Virus record (IMG/VR): IMGVR_UViG_3300027970_000021
Location: 1 to 64,000 of that record
Origin: a virus
Length of the DNA stretch: 64,000 bases
Direction: 5' to 3' (one strand)
The stretch's first letter is position 1. The number at the start of each line of letters is the position of its first letter. Under the pieces are notes generated by a model that was not told the DNA's origin, did no database searches, and saw nothing but the letters and a program-made list of their open reading frames with translations. The translations under genes were made by a program, and so were the position numbers. Below are positions 8,417 to 18,415 of this stretch, in pieces.

Positions 8417-11400
8417 TTAGTTCCTATATGCTCTTGTAGAAATACCGACATTTCCACTAATAGTTACTCCATATACAGACCACTCTTCTCTAGCAACAGA
8501 ATGTAAGAACGATAGATTAATATAACGACATCTCATGTAGTTTCTAGGAACATACGTTCTAAATGGTGATGAATTCGAAGCTCCGCCAAAATAGCCTTCA
8601 CCAAAAGGTCCCGTACCCGTCCCAAATATCCCATTACCGGAAGAATTAAATTCCACGTAAGTGGTCAGAGGAATTAAATCGCTACTAAAGCCCATCTTAC
8701 CTTTGGTGAATGCCCTATTAGCAAACATGATAGTTGCTTCCATTAAATGTTTCCATCCCAAGGGATCGCCCATTGTTTCTGGAGCATAAGTTACAGAACA
8801 CGGAATAGACTTAAATACCGTCATTTCACCAACAATAAATTGCGGGCTAACGTTAAGTGTAACTTTTTTAATATTACGATTTACAGCAGTTACTACCGCC
8901 TCGAAGGAAGTGTCGTATTCAATTTGTGAATAGTTTGTGAACGTAAAGTTTGTGCTGGTATTCATTGCATCTATCATAGCATTATAACATGCCATAATAT
9001 CTTGAAACGATTCTACCTGCGTAGACCAAGTTCCAGTGGTTCCTGGAGTTGTGACATCAACAGGAACCGTAAAGGTATTGGCCGTAAGAACAGTAACTTC
9101 ACGAGAACCGTTAATAACTGGAAAGGAATCTGTGCTAGCAATTGTAATAACACGACCAGAAACCAAGCCATGTGCAGAATCAGTGACAACTGTTGGATTA
9201 GCAACAGAAATTCCGGTTATAGTACCAGTTTTTGATGCAATTAGGCTGCTAAATGTTGGTGATTCTGTTATCTCAGAGTCTAGTTTAGTTGCGAGTGCTG
9301 CCATTTTAGAGCGCATATCGTCCCCAGAAACAGCAAATAGTGTCGAATAGTAATCATCAGAAGGAACTGATGGATCTATGTCAAGCTTTTCAAGAAGACT
9401 ATTAAATCTAAATACACTTAATGTTTGAGATTGTTCAATAACATCACCAACTTCAATATCTGAAACCGAAGAAAACTCTAGGGTATTTGGTGCTGGATAT
9501 CCAGAAGAAGACAGCAGAAGGCTATACTGCCTATCAGCATAATCCGTACGAGTGAAGTCTTTTCTTTCTTGTTCGATTTGATTAACATCCCCGGCACCAA
9601 TAACCAGGCGGTCGTCCACAGGATTCACAATGCCACAGGTGTTTTGCTTTTCGTAAGTGGTCCACGTTTGTGTTAGTGTACTGTATCTAAAACACTGTGT
9701 TGCGGTTGTGTCGTTAGTATTGGAGACTGTCCATACCAAGTAAGAATCGTCGGACTCATACCCAATTCCCCACGTCGCTGTTGCAAAGTTTGTATAGCTG
9801 CTTGACGCTAGCTTAAGTATTTGTGTGTCAATTGCACGCGATCTTGTGTCTACCGAGGCCTCAGTGACCGTTACGATGCCCTTTTTGGTCCAAGCATAAA
9901 TTGTATTATTTGAAGAGTCCACGCTATCTGGAGCAATGAGGATACACGAAAGATCAAATGGTTCTAGTATGTACTGTCCAGTTTCTCCTGAAACGCGATA
10001 TAGCCCATCTTCTGTAAAGATGAATAAACTATTTCTTAATGGAAAAATACGAAGTATCTGGTTTTCTAGTGGTCCAACGTCAAAATAGTTAACAAGAGGA
10101 ACGGCTTCCGGTTGTCCTGGTTTAGAATAGAATATTCTGTTTGGTCGTGCCTCGTTCTCAGAAACCTCAGCGGAAGGTAGCGGGATCAATGCCCCCATAG
10201 TTCCATTTGCCGTGGTTGAAACTGGAACGGTAAAGCTTGTTGAATTTATTACAGTAACAACTCTTATTCCGTCAATGCTTGGCGTTGAGTCTGTATTAGT
10301 AATTAACACTTTATCAAGATTATTCAGTCCATGTGGAGTTGAGGTTGTTACGGTTGCTTGTAGTTCTGGTGCGGCGATATTAGAAATCTGCACGCTAGGA
10401 GCTACAATCGGATCAAAGCTTTCGGCCACCGTTGAGTTATTCGCTAAGATATAGAATTCCGGTACAGGCAGGTCGCGACCTTCTAATAACATAATACCTG
10501 GATTTGTATCAATACCAGGTAAATAATATCCGTATGTAACTTCGCCTTTGTTCTTATTCATAACACGAACAAAGCTCTTTGCTGTATTTTCTACGGCCTG
10601 TCCCACCGAAGTGATTGTCGAAAGAAGAACTTGTAGCTCTCCTTCTTGTGAAGTGCTTACAGTAAAGCCCCCAGATGTCACGTTCTCTGTAGTAGGTGAC
10701 GTTGGTCCATAATCAACACTGGTGATAGTTAGTTGATTTGTATTAACTGAGACGTTAAAATAACCAGTATCAGTCAGCGCAGTTTGGATCTTGATGGCCA
10801 TCTGATCGGCAGTCTCAGATCCAGTGGTGTCAATGCTAATCCCGCTCAAACCGAATACGTTCGGGTCTGTGGCCGATCCGCGATCAAACCATACATAATA
10901 TTGTTGTTTACCAAAGGGGGTAAACACACTGAAATAGTCAGCAGTTCCCGCTGCGGCATATGCGGAGCCAGCAACGCACGTAACAACTGAGACTTCTTGT
11001 GTTACTTTTTCACCACGACCCTGCTGCGTAACCGTGAAGGTGAAGCCTGCTGGAAGCGTAGAAACAACGTCATCAACATACCCATCTTCCAATGTCGTAA
11101 TTAAAACTGTGCTGGTCGATATTGAAGATATTTCAGCATTAAAATCGTATAATAATGTATTAATACAGTTTTTTACTTTTTCGGCAACCTGGGATGATGT
11201 ATCAGAAGAAAGAACGTCTATAGCAAGTCCCGTTCTACCGGAAAGGGCGGGATCTGTGCCCGCATTGTCAACTCTAAACCAGAAATAGTATAAGTTTTCG
11301 TTGTTGCCAGAATTTATATTGAAATAGCTGCTAGCCAATAATGCTGTACTTCCTGCAGCACAAACCAGGGAGGTCTCTTCTTCTCTCCCAGTAACAAATT

Positions 11401-13396
11401 CATAGGTATGAAAATCGCTGGAGGTTGCTATTGTAATTTTTGGCGGCCTTCCAGCATTATACTCGTCTATTAAATCTTGAACGCCCAAAAGTTTAAATTG
11501 TCTTCTTTGGCGAGTTTGTGTATTCGCATAAAAAACAGAGGTCTTATAAAGCGAAACATCTCCGGCCTCGGGAGGAACATCGTTTGCTTGAACAATTCCT
11601 TCACCAGTGGTTTCGTTTGTATAAAGATTTGCTCCGAGGAAAATGTCAGGAGTGATATCCTGAACAGTTAGAGTTCCATCGGCGAGTTCTGTGTCGGTAG
11701 GAAATCCCTCAAATACAAGCTGAAGTTCATCAGAAGGAACCAGGTCATCAAGAACATCTGTTCCGACCGCAGTTACCTGTGCTGAACGATATACTTGATA
11801 AAAGTTATTGGTTGTTGCACTTTCAGGAATAGTAATTTCGAGGTACGACGTTACTGTCGTTGTAATCGCCAAGTCATCGACAAATTCTTGTCCAAGTTCG
11901 TCATTAAATACAATGGTTTTGCTAATAAAGGCATCTGCATCTGGAGGACCTGAACCTGAATAGGTACTAGCAAATTGTAGGGTGGTTGACGTAACGTTTG
12001 TAATTGTTTTGTATCCGTCAATACTAGCACTAATAAACCCAGAAAGATAAATCTGTTGTCCAATTTGTACATAGTCTCTTGGGTCGCCAACAGAAAATGT
12101 TACGGTGTAAGTAGACCCATCACCAGAACATGAGGCCGAGTCGATATTGAGAAGTCCGGTGCCCCCCGCGTCATTTGCAAGTAACGACTCGCGTGTAACG
12201 TTTTGAAGGGCCGTGATAATGGACTCCAAATAAGTCTGTAGGTCTTGAAGTTGTGTGTGGGTCGTGGGAGTTGACGGAGCGGAAGGAACTGTAATATTAC
12301 GGAAAGTTCCACTAGTAACTGTTGCCGAAGAGCTTGCAGTTACAGTGCCAGTGGCATCTGTGGTAAAACTTAGGGTATTTGCTGTGGGATCAATTGCTGT
12401 AATAGTTCTTAGGCCGTTGAGTGTTCCCGACGTTCCAGCCGTAAATCCGGATAGATAAATAACTTGGCCAATATCGAAATATTGTTTAACATTGCCTCCG
12501 TCATTTCCTCCAGTAGCAAAGGATACGGTACACGTTGTTCCAGAAATAACGGCAGGAGTTGCTGCTAATTCTAAAGGAATAGCTGCTGAAATTGCTCCGT
12601 CATTATCTGCATATAAAATATCGTTGTCAAGTTTCGCTGTAAGGCCTAATAAATTTGTATATAAATCGTTAGCATCTGAAGAATCCGTCAAGTTATAAAT
12701 AGCTTGATAGTTTCCATCAGTAATCATGCTTCCGAATTGATCCAATTGATCGAGTCTAAGAAGTAGATTATTAAAGTCCCTGGCAATAAGCTGCAACATT
12801 GGATTGTATAAAATGGTCTGTTCGGAAGGCGTTCCTAAAATTAGGTTATTGTTTAGGTCTCTTGAGGCCCAAACAACACGGTATGCAACAACCGAGTCTT
12901 GCTGAAACCAGGAGGTCTGGTCTCCTAATATAACTCCTAAACGAGCGGCAACATCCAAAGCTTTAATACCACCAGCATCGGTAATATAGCCAGCATTTGC
13001 GGTAAGATCTGTGGCTGTTTTTGCTGAGATCTTTTTAATACCAGCAGACGTTGTAAAATATAAATTCCCATTACTAGCAACAAATTTAATACGAAGACCT
13101 GGACTAGTTTCTTCATACGAACCGGAAAAATCTGTAAAATTCCCAGATCCATCATCAAAAGCTAGAGTATTGTCATAATGTAGGATAATACGGTCACGAT
13201 AAGCTCTTAGTTGATTAGCTCTTTGTTGAATAGAACCAAATGCAGAACCATACAACTTAAAGCCACGACGAGATTCAATGACATTATCACGACGGATAAT
13301 GACGTTCTCAGCCTTAACAAGACTTCCTGATGGAAGGTCAATATTATTAGGCGAATAGTTCAAACCTAGGGCTTTTAAATTAACCTGACTAGGCAT
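8417..13396 (-). CDS. Giant tail or tail-tube-associated protein, 1659 aa
   Basis: The N-terminus (LGLNYSPNNIDLPSGSLVKAENVIIRRDNVIESRRGF) is typical of phage tail proteins that form the tail tip or hub in podophage-like virions. The rest is beta-rich and repetitive. At least two copies of a HGL...V.I..TDS.P.I.G.R.VTV....FTVPV module can be seen (encoded near 10200-10350 and 9040-9190), and two paired modules with IGQ.IYLSGF...G..TIT (near 12360-12470 and 12000-12090). A WGIGYESDDSYLVWTV stretch suggests a beta-propeller-like section. The length is far above the 700-900 residues of T7 gp12 proteins, so several insertion domains are likely. It probably carries receptor or tail-tip functions. 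Confidence 0.75.
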   Translation of the reverse strand: MPSQVNLKALGLNYSPNNIDLPSGSLVKAENVIIRRDNVIESRRGFKLYGSAFGSIQQRANQLRAYRDRIILHYDNTLAFDDGSGNFTDFSGSYEETSPGLRIKFVASNGNLYFTTSAGIKKISAKTATDLTANAGYITDAGGIKALDVAARLGVILGDQTSWFQQDSVVAYRVVWASRDLNNNLILGTPSEQTILYNPMLQLIARDFNNLLLRLDQLDQFGSMITDGNYQAIYNLTDSSDANDLYTNLLGLTAKLDNDILYADNDGAISAAIPLELAATPAVISGTTCTVSFATGGNDGGNVKQYFDIGQVIYLSGFTAGTSGTLNGLRTITAIDPTANTLSFTTDATGTVTASSSATVTSGTFRNITVPSAPSTPTTHTQLQDLQTYLESIITALQNVTRESLLANDAGGTGLLNIDSASCSGDGSTYTVTFSVGDPRDYVQIGQQIYLSGFISASIDGYKTITNVTSTTLQFASTYSGSGPPDADAFISKTIVFNDELGQEFVDDLAITTTVTSYLEITIPESATTNNFYQVYRSAQVTAVGTDVLDDLVPSDELQLVFEGFPTDTELADGTLTVQDITPDIFLGANLYTNETTGEGIVQANDVPPEAGDVSLYKTSVFYANTQTRQRRQFKLLGVQDLIDEYNAGRPPKITIATSSDFHTYEFVTGREEETSLVCAAGSTALLASSYFNINSGNNENLYYFWFRVDNAGTDPALSGRTGLAIDVLSSDTSSQVAEKVKNCINTLLYDFNAEISSISTSTVLITTLEDGYVDDVVSTLPAGFTFTVTQQGRGEKVTQEVSVVTCVAGSAYAAAGTADYFSVFTPFGKQQYYVWFDRGSATDPNVFGLSGISIDTTGSETADQMAIKIQTALTDTGYFNVSVNTNQLTITSVDYGPTSPTTENVTSGGFTVSTSQEGELQVLLSTITSVGQAVENTAKSFVRVMNKNKGEVTYGYYLPGIDTNPGIMLLEGRDLPVPEFYILANNSTVAESFDPIVAPSVQISNIAAPELQATVTTSTPHGLNNLDKVLITNTDSTPSIDGIRVVTVINSTSFTVPVSTTANGTMGALIPLPSAEVSENEARPNRIFYSKPGQPEAVPLVNYFDVGPLENQILRIFPLRNSLFIFTEDGLYRVSGETGQYILEPFDLSCILIAPDSVDSSNNTIYAWTKKGIVTVTEASVDTRSRAIDTQILKLASSSYTNFATATWGIGYESDDSYLVWTVSNTNDTTATQCFRYSTLTQTWTTYEKQNTCGIVNPVDDRLVIGAGDVNQIEQERKDFTRTDYADRQYSLLLSSSGYPAPNTLEFSSVSDIEVGDVIEQSQTLSVFRFNSLLEKLDIDPSVPSDDYYSTLFAVSGDDMRSKMAALATKLDSEITESPTFSSLIASKTGTITGISVANPTVVTDSAHGLVSGRVITIASTDSFPVINGSREVTVLTANTFTVPVDVTTPGTTGTWSTQVESFQDIMACYNAMIDAMNTSTNFTFTNYSQIEYDTSFEAVVTAVNRNIKKVTLNVSPQFIVGEMTVFKSIPCSVTYAPETMGDPLGWKHLMEATIMFANRAFTKGKMGFSSDLIPLTTYVEFNSSGNGIFGTGTGPFGEGYFGGASNSSPFRTYVPRNYMRCRYINLSFLHSVAREEWSVYGVTISGNVGISTRAYRN

Positions 13397-13399
13397 TAT

Positions 13400-13873
13400 T
13401 TATTCCTTTTTTAAAGCTTTTAAACGGCCTTTAGCGCCCTTTAAGATATCATCATATTCATCAGCAACGGCTCGCCCTTTTATTAGCTGTGGGCTATCTA
13501 ATGCCTCTAGGGACTTTTCTACGGCCCTACGAGCCAAAGGAGCGGGCTCTGGTTTAATCTGGATATTATCTAGGGCGTTTCCGGCCTGTTCTATAAATTC
13601 CTGACCAGAAGCCGGAACCTTAGCACCTAAACCACGAAGGTAGTCTAAAAATTCCTTTTTTTCTATTAGGGGAAGGAGCTTCTTCTGAACAGCATGTTCT
13701 AGACTTTCTTCAATGACTGTCGGTCTGATAGGACCGATACTTCCGACAGCAGAAGCTCCGGATTCTGCTAGTTCCCGAACCCTTTCAGGATCGTTGACAT
13801 AAGGACGTGATAAGTCGTCAATTCCCTTTTGGGATTCGGCAATTTTTTGTTTGAGACGTTCTAAAAGACCCAT
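13400..13873 (-). CDS. Helical virion-module protein, 157 aa
   Basis: A charged, mostly helical protein (LLERLKQKIAESQKGIDDLS at the N-terminus; KSLEALDSPQLIKGRAVADE near the C-terminus), without membrane segments. Its beginning resembles that of the 561-residue phage A protein at 3348-5033: both have LL.....KE.QK followed by an (A/S)(T/S)QGASxxGSI or ESGASAVGSI motif near residue 35-60. That suggests a shared N-terminal virion-binding module. It is coupled by TAATG to the adaptor-like gene. Function unknown. Confidence 0.55.
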   Translation of the reverse strand: MGLLERLKQKIAESQKGIDDLSRPYVNDPERVRELAESGASAVGSIGPIRPTVIEESLEHAVQKKLLPLIEKKEFLDYLRGLGAKVPASGQEFIEQAGNALDNIQIKPEPAPLARRAVEKSLEALDSPQLIKGRAVADEYDDILKGAKGRLKALKKE

Positions 13874-15129
13874 TATGAATTCCTACGCCACCCGTTCCAT
13901 TTACCGTAACGTAAAATACTGTGTGTATTATTAACTTTTTTTGCAGCGCCTTCTACTCGATTAGATATCATCTTATTTTCAGCGCTAATAATGTCTTGAA
14001 TCTTAGCATTTGTAACTTGTAGTCCGGCTTGATCGCCAATTGCTGCTAATACTCTAGCGGAGCTTCTTTCTGCCAGCCCGTTATGAAGATCCGATGGGAT
14101 TTGCGGGATAATACATTCTCCGGCTGTGCAAATATAATCACCAATTTCAAAATTATCGGGAACTACCCCACTAGAAAATGTAATTTGATTGCCAGAAATT
14201 GCACTATTTGATAGTAGAATGTCAAATTTATATGTTTTATGCGCTCCGGGGGTTTGTAGAAAGTCGATTTTTGTATTATTCGCGATATTATCGGGAATAC
14301 TGTCAAACTGAACCACTTGTAATGGACTGATAATAATAGCATCCTCGTTTACAGTAGAGAAATCTGTTGTCACAATCGAGTACGAGACAGTTACGGTGGC
14401 AGTTGAGGGAGTTCCATTTGATGCTGAATATTCTCCGTTGGAATTTATAGCGTTCACTAGATTGGTAGCTGTCAAAATTGAAGATGCGCCAATTAAAAAC
14501 TCGTTACTTAAAGGAGATCCTGTTACGGCGGTAAACTGCTGTTCTCCGATAGTTAAAACGTCGCCATCGGCAATCGAAGCATTGTCAATTTCGATATTTT
14601 TTAGGAATGCCGTGGCCGTTGCTGCTCTATTAATTGGAACCAACTGGTTTGGACGCATGAAATAGTACATAACAAGCGAGCCCGTTGGAGACTGATTTGC
14701 TCCAGGGGTAATCACAATGTCAGACCCTTCCAAATAAAATCCCTGAATTACGTCTGGATTCGCTGCATTTTGCTGGAAGAAAGCCTTTTGACCTGCGTCA
14801 ATTTGCGTCATTTCATACAAATTACCGTAGTCTTGACCGGGAATAATTTGGTTATCAGCATAAAACACGTCACGAAGTTTATCACCAATAGCACGCTTAG
14901 GAATAGCATAGCGAGACTTATTAGATTGTAACGGGACAACAACGTACGATACAAAATATTCTTCGTGGTGCTCAAGAATAGCGGGAACTTGTCCGATCAT
15001 CATCTCCTCGTTAGCAAAATCGAGCAAATCCTGTTCGGAAAAGGTCGCAGAAGCTATTGGAAACGAGATCTTACGTTTTAGGGCAGCAATAAGCTGCGTG
15101 CTATTCATCCAAGACGTTGCATTTGCCAT
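13873..15129 (-). CDS. Head-tail adaptor or tail-tube-A-like protein with inserted beta domain, 418 aa
   Basis: The N-terminus (STQLIAALKRKISFPIASATFSEQDLLDFANEEM) and the following YVVPLQ...RYAIPKRAIGDKLRDVF stretch are typical of adaptor proteins that sit between portal and tail. The C-terminal end (NGLAERSSARVLAAIGDQAGLQV) also matches that layout. Residues about 180-330 are an Ile/Thr/Ser-rich beta domain that looks inserted. It is larger than the roughly 190-residue tail tube A of phage B. The ribosome site is AAGGAG. The role is inferred from sequence style and from its place upstream of the giant tail gene. Confidence 0.65.
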   Translation of the reverse strand: MANATSWMNSTQLIAALKRKISFPIASATFSEQDLLDFANEEMMIGQVPAILEHHEEYFVSYVVVPLQSNKSRYAIPKRAIGDKLRDVFYADNQIIPGQDYGNLYEMTQIDAGQKAFFQQNAANPDVIQGFYLEGSDIVITPGANQSPTGSLVMYYFMRPNQLVPINRAATATAFLKNIEIDNASIADGDVLTIGEQQFTAVTGSPLSNEFLIGASSILTATNLVNAINSNGEYSASNGTPSTATVTVSYSIVTTDFSTVNEDAIIISPLQVVQFDSIPDNIANNTKIDFLQTPGAHKTYKFDILLSNSAISGNQITFSSGVVPDNFEIGDYICTAGECIIPQIPSDLHNGLAERSSARVLAAIGDQAGLQVTNAKIQDIISAENKMISNRVEGAAKKVNNTHSILRYGKWNGWRRNS

Positions 15130-15138
15130 GGAAACTCC

Positions 15139-15519
15139 TTAGGCTTTCTTTGCTTTTAGAGCCTCTTTTTTGGCTTGAAGTGAAGCGAGAAGTTCATCAA
15201 TTTGCTCTTCTGACATTTCTTCACCTTCCATGTCATTTTCCGGCTCACGATCTTCGCCGTCATCGGCAATCTCACCAAAACCACCCGCCTGACCTTCAAC
15301 AATCTCTTCGGCTTTTTCTAGACCAGACTTCAGCCCCTCGGGAGAGTCGGCGGCAACCGAAACTTTCTTAAGGCCCTGAAGAGGTTCTTTCATAGCACCC
15401 ATAGCTTCAGAACGAAGGCTGCTAAGAACAGACTTTTTGGCATCCTTTTCCATAGGGTCCATTTCACAGTCTTTGCCACCTTTAAGCGACTTTAGCTTTT
15501 TTAACATTTCCATTTTCAT
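15139..15519 (-). CDS. Small acidic helical protein, 126 aa
   Basis: The N-terminal half is Lys/Met-rich (MEMLKKLKSLKGGKDCEM) and the C-terminal half very acidic (DDGEDREPENDMEGEEMSEE), ending in a Lys/Ala-rich helix. A GGAATTAAT ribosome region precedes the ATG. It sits between the adaptor-like gene and a 78-residue gene. Such charged small proteins can serve as scaffold, decoration or assembly factors, but nothing in the sequence decides between these. Confidence 0.55.
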   Translation of the reverse strand: MKMEMLKKLKSLKGGKDCEMDPMEKDAKKSVLSSLRSEAMGAMKEPLQGLKKVSVAADSPEGLKSGLEKAEEIVEGQAGGFGEIADDGEDREPENDMEGEEMSEEQIDELLASLQAKKEALKAKKA

Positions 15520-15528
15520 ATTAATTCC

Positions 15529-15765
15529 TTACTTAAGGTTTAGTGATGCAGAGCCCGAGCCTGCGCCAGAAGCCGCGATTGCTTGCGTAGTAGTGCGCGT
15601 AGCAATTTCGATCTGAGCGGGAGCACCGGCAGTAATCTGAAGAAGAAGGTTTAGGACTTGCTGGACTACTTCATGGGGTTTGGTGCTGTCTAGTTGTAGT
15701 TGCTGCGTCACTTGTCCGCAGTCTAGGGCTTGAGTCTCGATACGAATCATTACATAACCGGCCAT
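15529..15765 (-). CDS. Small hypothetical virion-operon protein, 78 aa
   Basis: It starts MAGYVMIRIETQAL, has a strong AAGGAGATATT ribosome region, and ends in a Ser/Ala/Gly-rich tail. Predicted beta-alpha structure, no membrane segment, no recognised family. The opening MAGY is shared with the fibre gene at 16224-17774, which may be coincidence. Confidence 0.5.
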   Translation of the reverse strand: MAGYVMIRIETQALDCGQVTQQLQLDSTKPHEVVQQVLNLLLQITAGAPAQIEIATRTTTQAIAASGAGSGSASLNLK

Positions 15766-15774
15766 AATATCTCC

Positions 15775-16224
15775 TTATTTTAGAGCTAACAAAATCAACG
15801 TCAGAACAATTCCAACGCTGTTAATAATATATAGTAAGTTCATGTTTTTATGTTCTGTTATCGTCTTTTCAATAATAACAGGCTTCTCAATGACTTGGTA
15901 TTCCGTGATATATTTAGGAATCTCTACGATCTGCACTTCTTTGACAATAACCGGAACTTCGATTTTCTCGATTTGAACTTCTTTAACGACAATAGTTTTT
16001 TCAACTTCAAAGGGCTCTTTGACAATCTCAGGAATCTTAATTTCTTGTATTTCTTTGACAATGACAGGAACCTCGATCTTCTCAATCTTAATTTCTTGTG
16101 GGGCAGTTTTGATTTGCGACGAAATCACAGGCATTTCGCCGTTCACAATAAGAACTCTGGTTGCATTCATGTTCTCGTCATGCGTATCGCGGATAATTTG
16201 GTTTGAGTCTTTAAGAGTTAGCAT
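15775..16224 (-). CDS. Tail-anchored repeat protein with EVPVIVKE repeats, 149 aa
   Basis: The central part is a string of short imperfect repeats built from I-E-K-I-E-V-P-V-I-V-K-E, Q-E-I-K-I-P-E-I-V-K-E and F-E-V-E-K-T-I-V-V-K-E units (residues about 45-125), a pattern of alternating beta-strand residues and charges. The C-terminus is one hydrophobic segment (LLYIINSVGIVLTLILLALK) that would anchor it in the membrane. The gene follows the fibre gene with TAATG coupling. A rod-like stalk on a membrane anchor is a fair structural guess; function unknown. Confidence 0.6.
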   Translation of the reverse strand: MLTLKDSNQIIRDTHDENMNATRVLIVNGEMPVISSQIKTAPQEIKIEKIEVPVIVKEIQEIKIPEIVKEPFEVEKTIVVKEVQIEKIEVPVIVKEVQIVEIPKYITEYQVIEKPVIIEKTITEHKNMNLLYIINSVGIVLTLILLALK

Positions 16225-17774
16225 TATACCGCCGTCGTGATCGCTCTAAATTTCATTGTTAATGCTGAGAATCCCGAATAGTTAGCCGAGGTATACTGAA
16301 TTTGTCCGGCGTCCGTAATAGTAAAAACGACAGAAGAGGCGTCGCCCACGGAAGTAATCCCCAATACCCAATCGGCCCCTCTTTGAATACCATTCAGTCT
16401 AAATTGCTCGAATAAATCACTAGTAGCATCCACAGAAACACTCACCAAAGCTTCAAAACTACGAACAGACGCATTTGAAAACGCAAGACCAGTAACGTTT
16501 GCTGGTGAAGATTGGTTGTTTGCTCCAGAAAATGAGGTTTGGTTAATATCGCCAGTTGAGGCGGTCGGAACTGAAGCCCACGAAAGAGTTCCCGACCCAT
16601 TAGTTGATAATACCTGACCAGTTGTTCCACTACTATCAGGGAAAAGAAGGGTCCTATTTGCTGTCAGTGTTTGTGGAATTGAAAAATCGTAACTAAAACC
16701 TGATCCGTCTGCGTCTCTCATTGAGAGTGTATTGGCGGTTTGGTTCATTTTGAGTGTGGCGGAAAGTCTTGTTCCAGAAAGCCCAGAACCGGAAGCTCCA
16801 CCAGTTGGGGAAACGTATAGGTTAATAGCACTTCCGTTTGATCCACGACCAGAAGAGGCCGTAATATTGATATTACCGCCGTTAAGATCTGATCCGGTTC
16901 CGGCAGCACTGGAAGAAATAGATATTGCGCGACCAGGAACTCCAGCACTGGGAGTCGTCACCGAAATTGCGGGACTTGTATTGTCAAAATTAAGGTTTGT
17001 GTTGATAGCTACAGACGCTAAATTAGATAGCGCAGTATTTGCTCCAGAGCCAGAAGGCGTTGTCCAAGTGCCATCAGCACGTAAGAAATTAGACGTTCCA
17101 CCACCAGATGCGGGAGCAAGACCCTTTAAGGAAGTGGTAAAGTTATCTAGGAGTGCAGTTACCTGTGTTCCGGTAAGGTCTGATGGGGACGTTGAGCCGC
17201 CTGTAGCGTTACCTTTAATAGTGGTGGCCGCCATGTTTGCAAGTTTTGCGTTAGAAACTGCGTTATTTGCAATAGTTGCTGCAGCAGATCCCGGACCAGA
17301 GGCGGTTACATCGCCAGTAAGGTCGGTAATATAATTACCAGTGGACTGCTTGCCGTTTAATTGTGTTTGAATATCAGAAGTTACTCCTGATAGGTATTGA
17401 AATTCTGAGCTTGTTACAGAACCATCTGCGATTTTAGTTGCATCAATTCCAGAAGAAAGAGTTGTTGCCCCGGTATTACTAATGGTAACAGCTCCGGACA
17501 TGGAAACCGCTGTGGCTAAATTTGAAGAATTACCAACAAAAATTTGGCCGTCTGTCAAAGAATATCCGCTGTCGGTGTTTACCCAAGCGCTACCATTCCA
17601 TACCCAAATTCGACCAGTATCAATGGCAACGCGAGCATCACCAGTAGTATTTCCAGAGGAAGGCAAAGCCGCCTGATTAGCGACAGCAGATTGCCAGGTG
17701 ATTGCGCCACCACCTCCACCACCACCTACGAGGTCGAACTGGCCTGTTAGGCAATTGTATCGGTAACCGGCCAT
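16224..17774 (-). CDS. Tail fibre, 516 aa (second phage A fibre)
   Basis: After MAGYRYNCLTGQFDLV and a poly-Gly run comes a fibre pattern: IDTGRIWVWNGSAWVNTDSG, then LSSGIDATKIADGSVTSSEF with YLSGVTSDIQTQLNGKQS, a phage fibre repeat unit. It is followed by LRADGTW, FLFPDSSGTTGQVLSTNGSG and a C-terminal beta domain. It is GC-poorer than the phage B fibre and sits downstream of an HNH endonuclease gene. It probably forms a trimeric fibre used in host recognition. No chaperone gene for it is evident. Confidence 0.8.
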   Translation of the reverse strand: MAGYRYNCLTGQFDLVGGGGGGGAITWQSAVANQAALPSSGNTTGDARVAIDTGRIWVWNGSAWVNTDSGYSLTDGQIFVGNSSNLATAVSMSGAVTISNTGATTLSSGIDATKIADGSVTSSEFQYLSGVTSDIQTQLNGKQSTGNYITDLTGDVTASGPGSAAATIANNAVSNAKLANMAATTIKGNATGGSTSPSDLTGTQVTALLDNFTTSLKGLAPASGGGTSNFLRADGTWTTPSGSGANTALSNLASVAINTNLNFDNTSPAISVTTPSAGVPGRAISISSSAAGTGSDLNGGNINITASSGRGSNGSAINLYVSPTGGASGSGLSGTRLSATLKMNQTANTLSMRDADGSGFSYDFSIPQTLTANRTLLFPDSSGTTGQVLSTNGSGTLSWASVPTASTGDINQTSFSGANNQSSPANVTGLAFSNASVRSFEALVSVSVDATSDLFEQFRLNGIQRGADWVLGITSVGDASSVVFTITDAGQIQYTSANYSGFSALTMKFRAITTAV

Positions 17775-17775
17775 T

Positions 17776-18411
17776 TTATTTCTTCCTCATTGCTTTATGG
17801 GCATAATTATCGGTCTGTTTATGACAAACATGACATAACGTTCTACAGTTCGAAGCCTCAAAACGAAGTTCTGGGTAATTGCACCACTCTTTAATGTGGT
17901 CCATTTCTAACGATTTTCCTTTTTTGCTACATATTTGGCAAGAATAATTGTCACGTTTAAGAACTAGAATTCGTAACTCTCGGTATTCAATACTAGAACG
18001 AAGTCTTTGTGATTCAGAGGTTTTTCCGCCATCCCAACGATTTGAAAGCGGTCCTCGTTTACCTAATTTAGCGGCTCTCTGTTTTTGTCTTCCGGCTTCG
18101 GTGCTTAATGACTCAGGATTAAATAGCGCACGATATAATACTGGCTTATTCGATCTTTTACTTCCCCTTCGTGTTTCTGAAGCTTTTCTTTTAGCTTCGG
18201 GACAAGAATGGCCAATCTTAAGACCCTCTAAGTTGAAATTAATTTCCCCGGCAGCAATCTGACACTTCTTACACTTATCCTTAGTGTTTCCCTTTTCAAT
18301 ATTCCATTTTTGAGCATAAGAAACAATTCTTTCATGCTGACAATCTGGGCAAACGCAAATCCATTTGGTTTCACGCCGCGTAACGTCGGGATTGATTGGA
18401 ACTAGCATCAT
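17776..18411 (-). CDS. HNH homing-type endonuclease, 211 aa
   Basis: The N-terminal Cys-rich zinc-ribbon-like part (CVCPDCQHERIVSY, then CKKCQIAAGE) is followed by a linker with Arg/Lys-rich NUMOD-like segments (GPLSNRWDGGKTSESQRLRS). The C-terminal HNH domain is complete: LVLKRDNYSCQICSKKGKSL, EMDHIKEW, then CRTLCHVCHKQTD. It lies between a small gene and a fibre gene inside the virion operon, as is common for free-standing homing endonucleases of phages. It is one of four homing-type genes in phage A sequence in this window. Confidence 0.85.
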   Translation of the reverse strand: MMLVPINPDVTRRETKWICVCPDCQHERIVSYAQKWNIEKGNTKDKCKKCQIAAGEINFNLEGLKIGHSCPEAKRKASETRRGSKRSNKPVLYRALFNPESLSTEAGRQKQRAAKLGKRGPLSNRWDGGKTSESQRLRSSIEYRELRILVLKRDNYSCQICSKKGKSLEMDHIKEWCNYPELRFEASNCRTLCHVCHKQTDNYAHKAMRKK

Positions 18412-18415
18412 ATAA

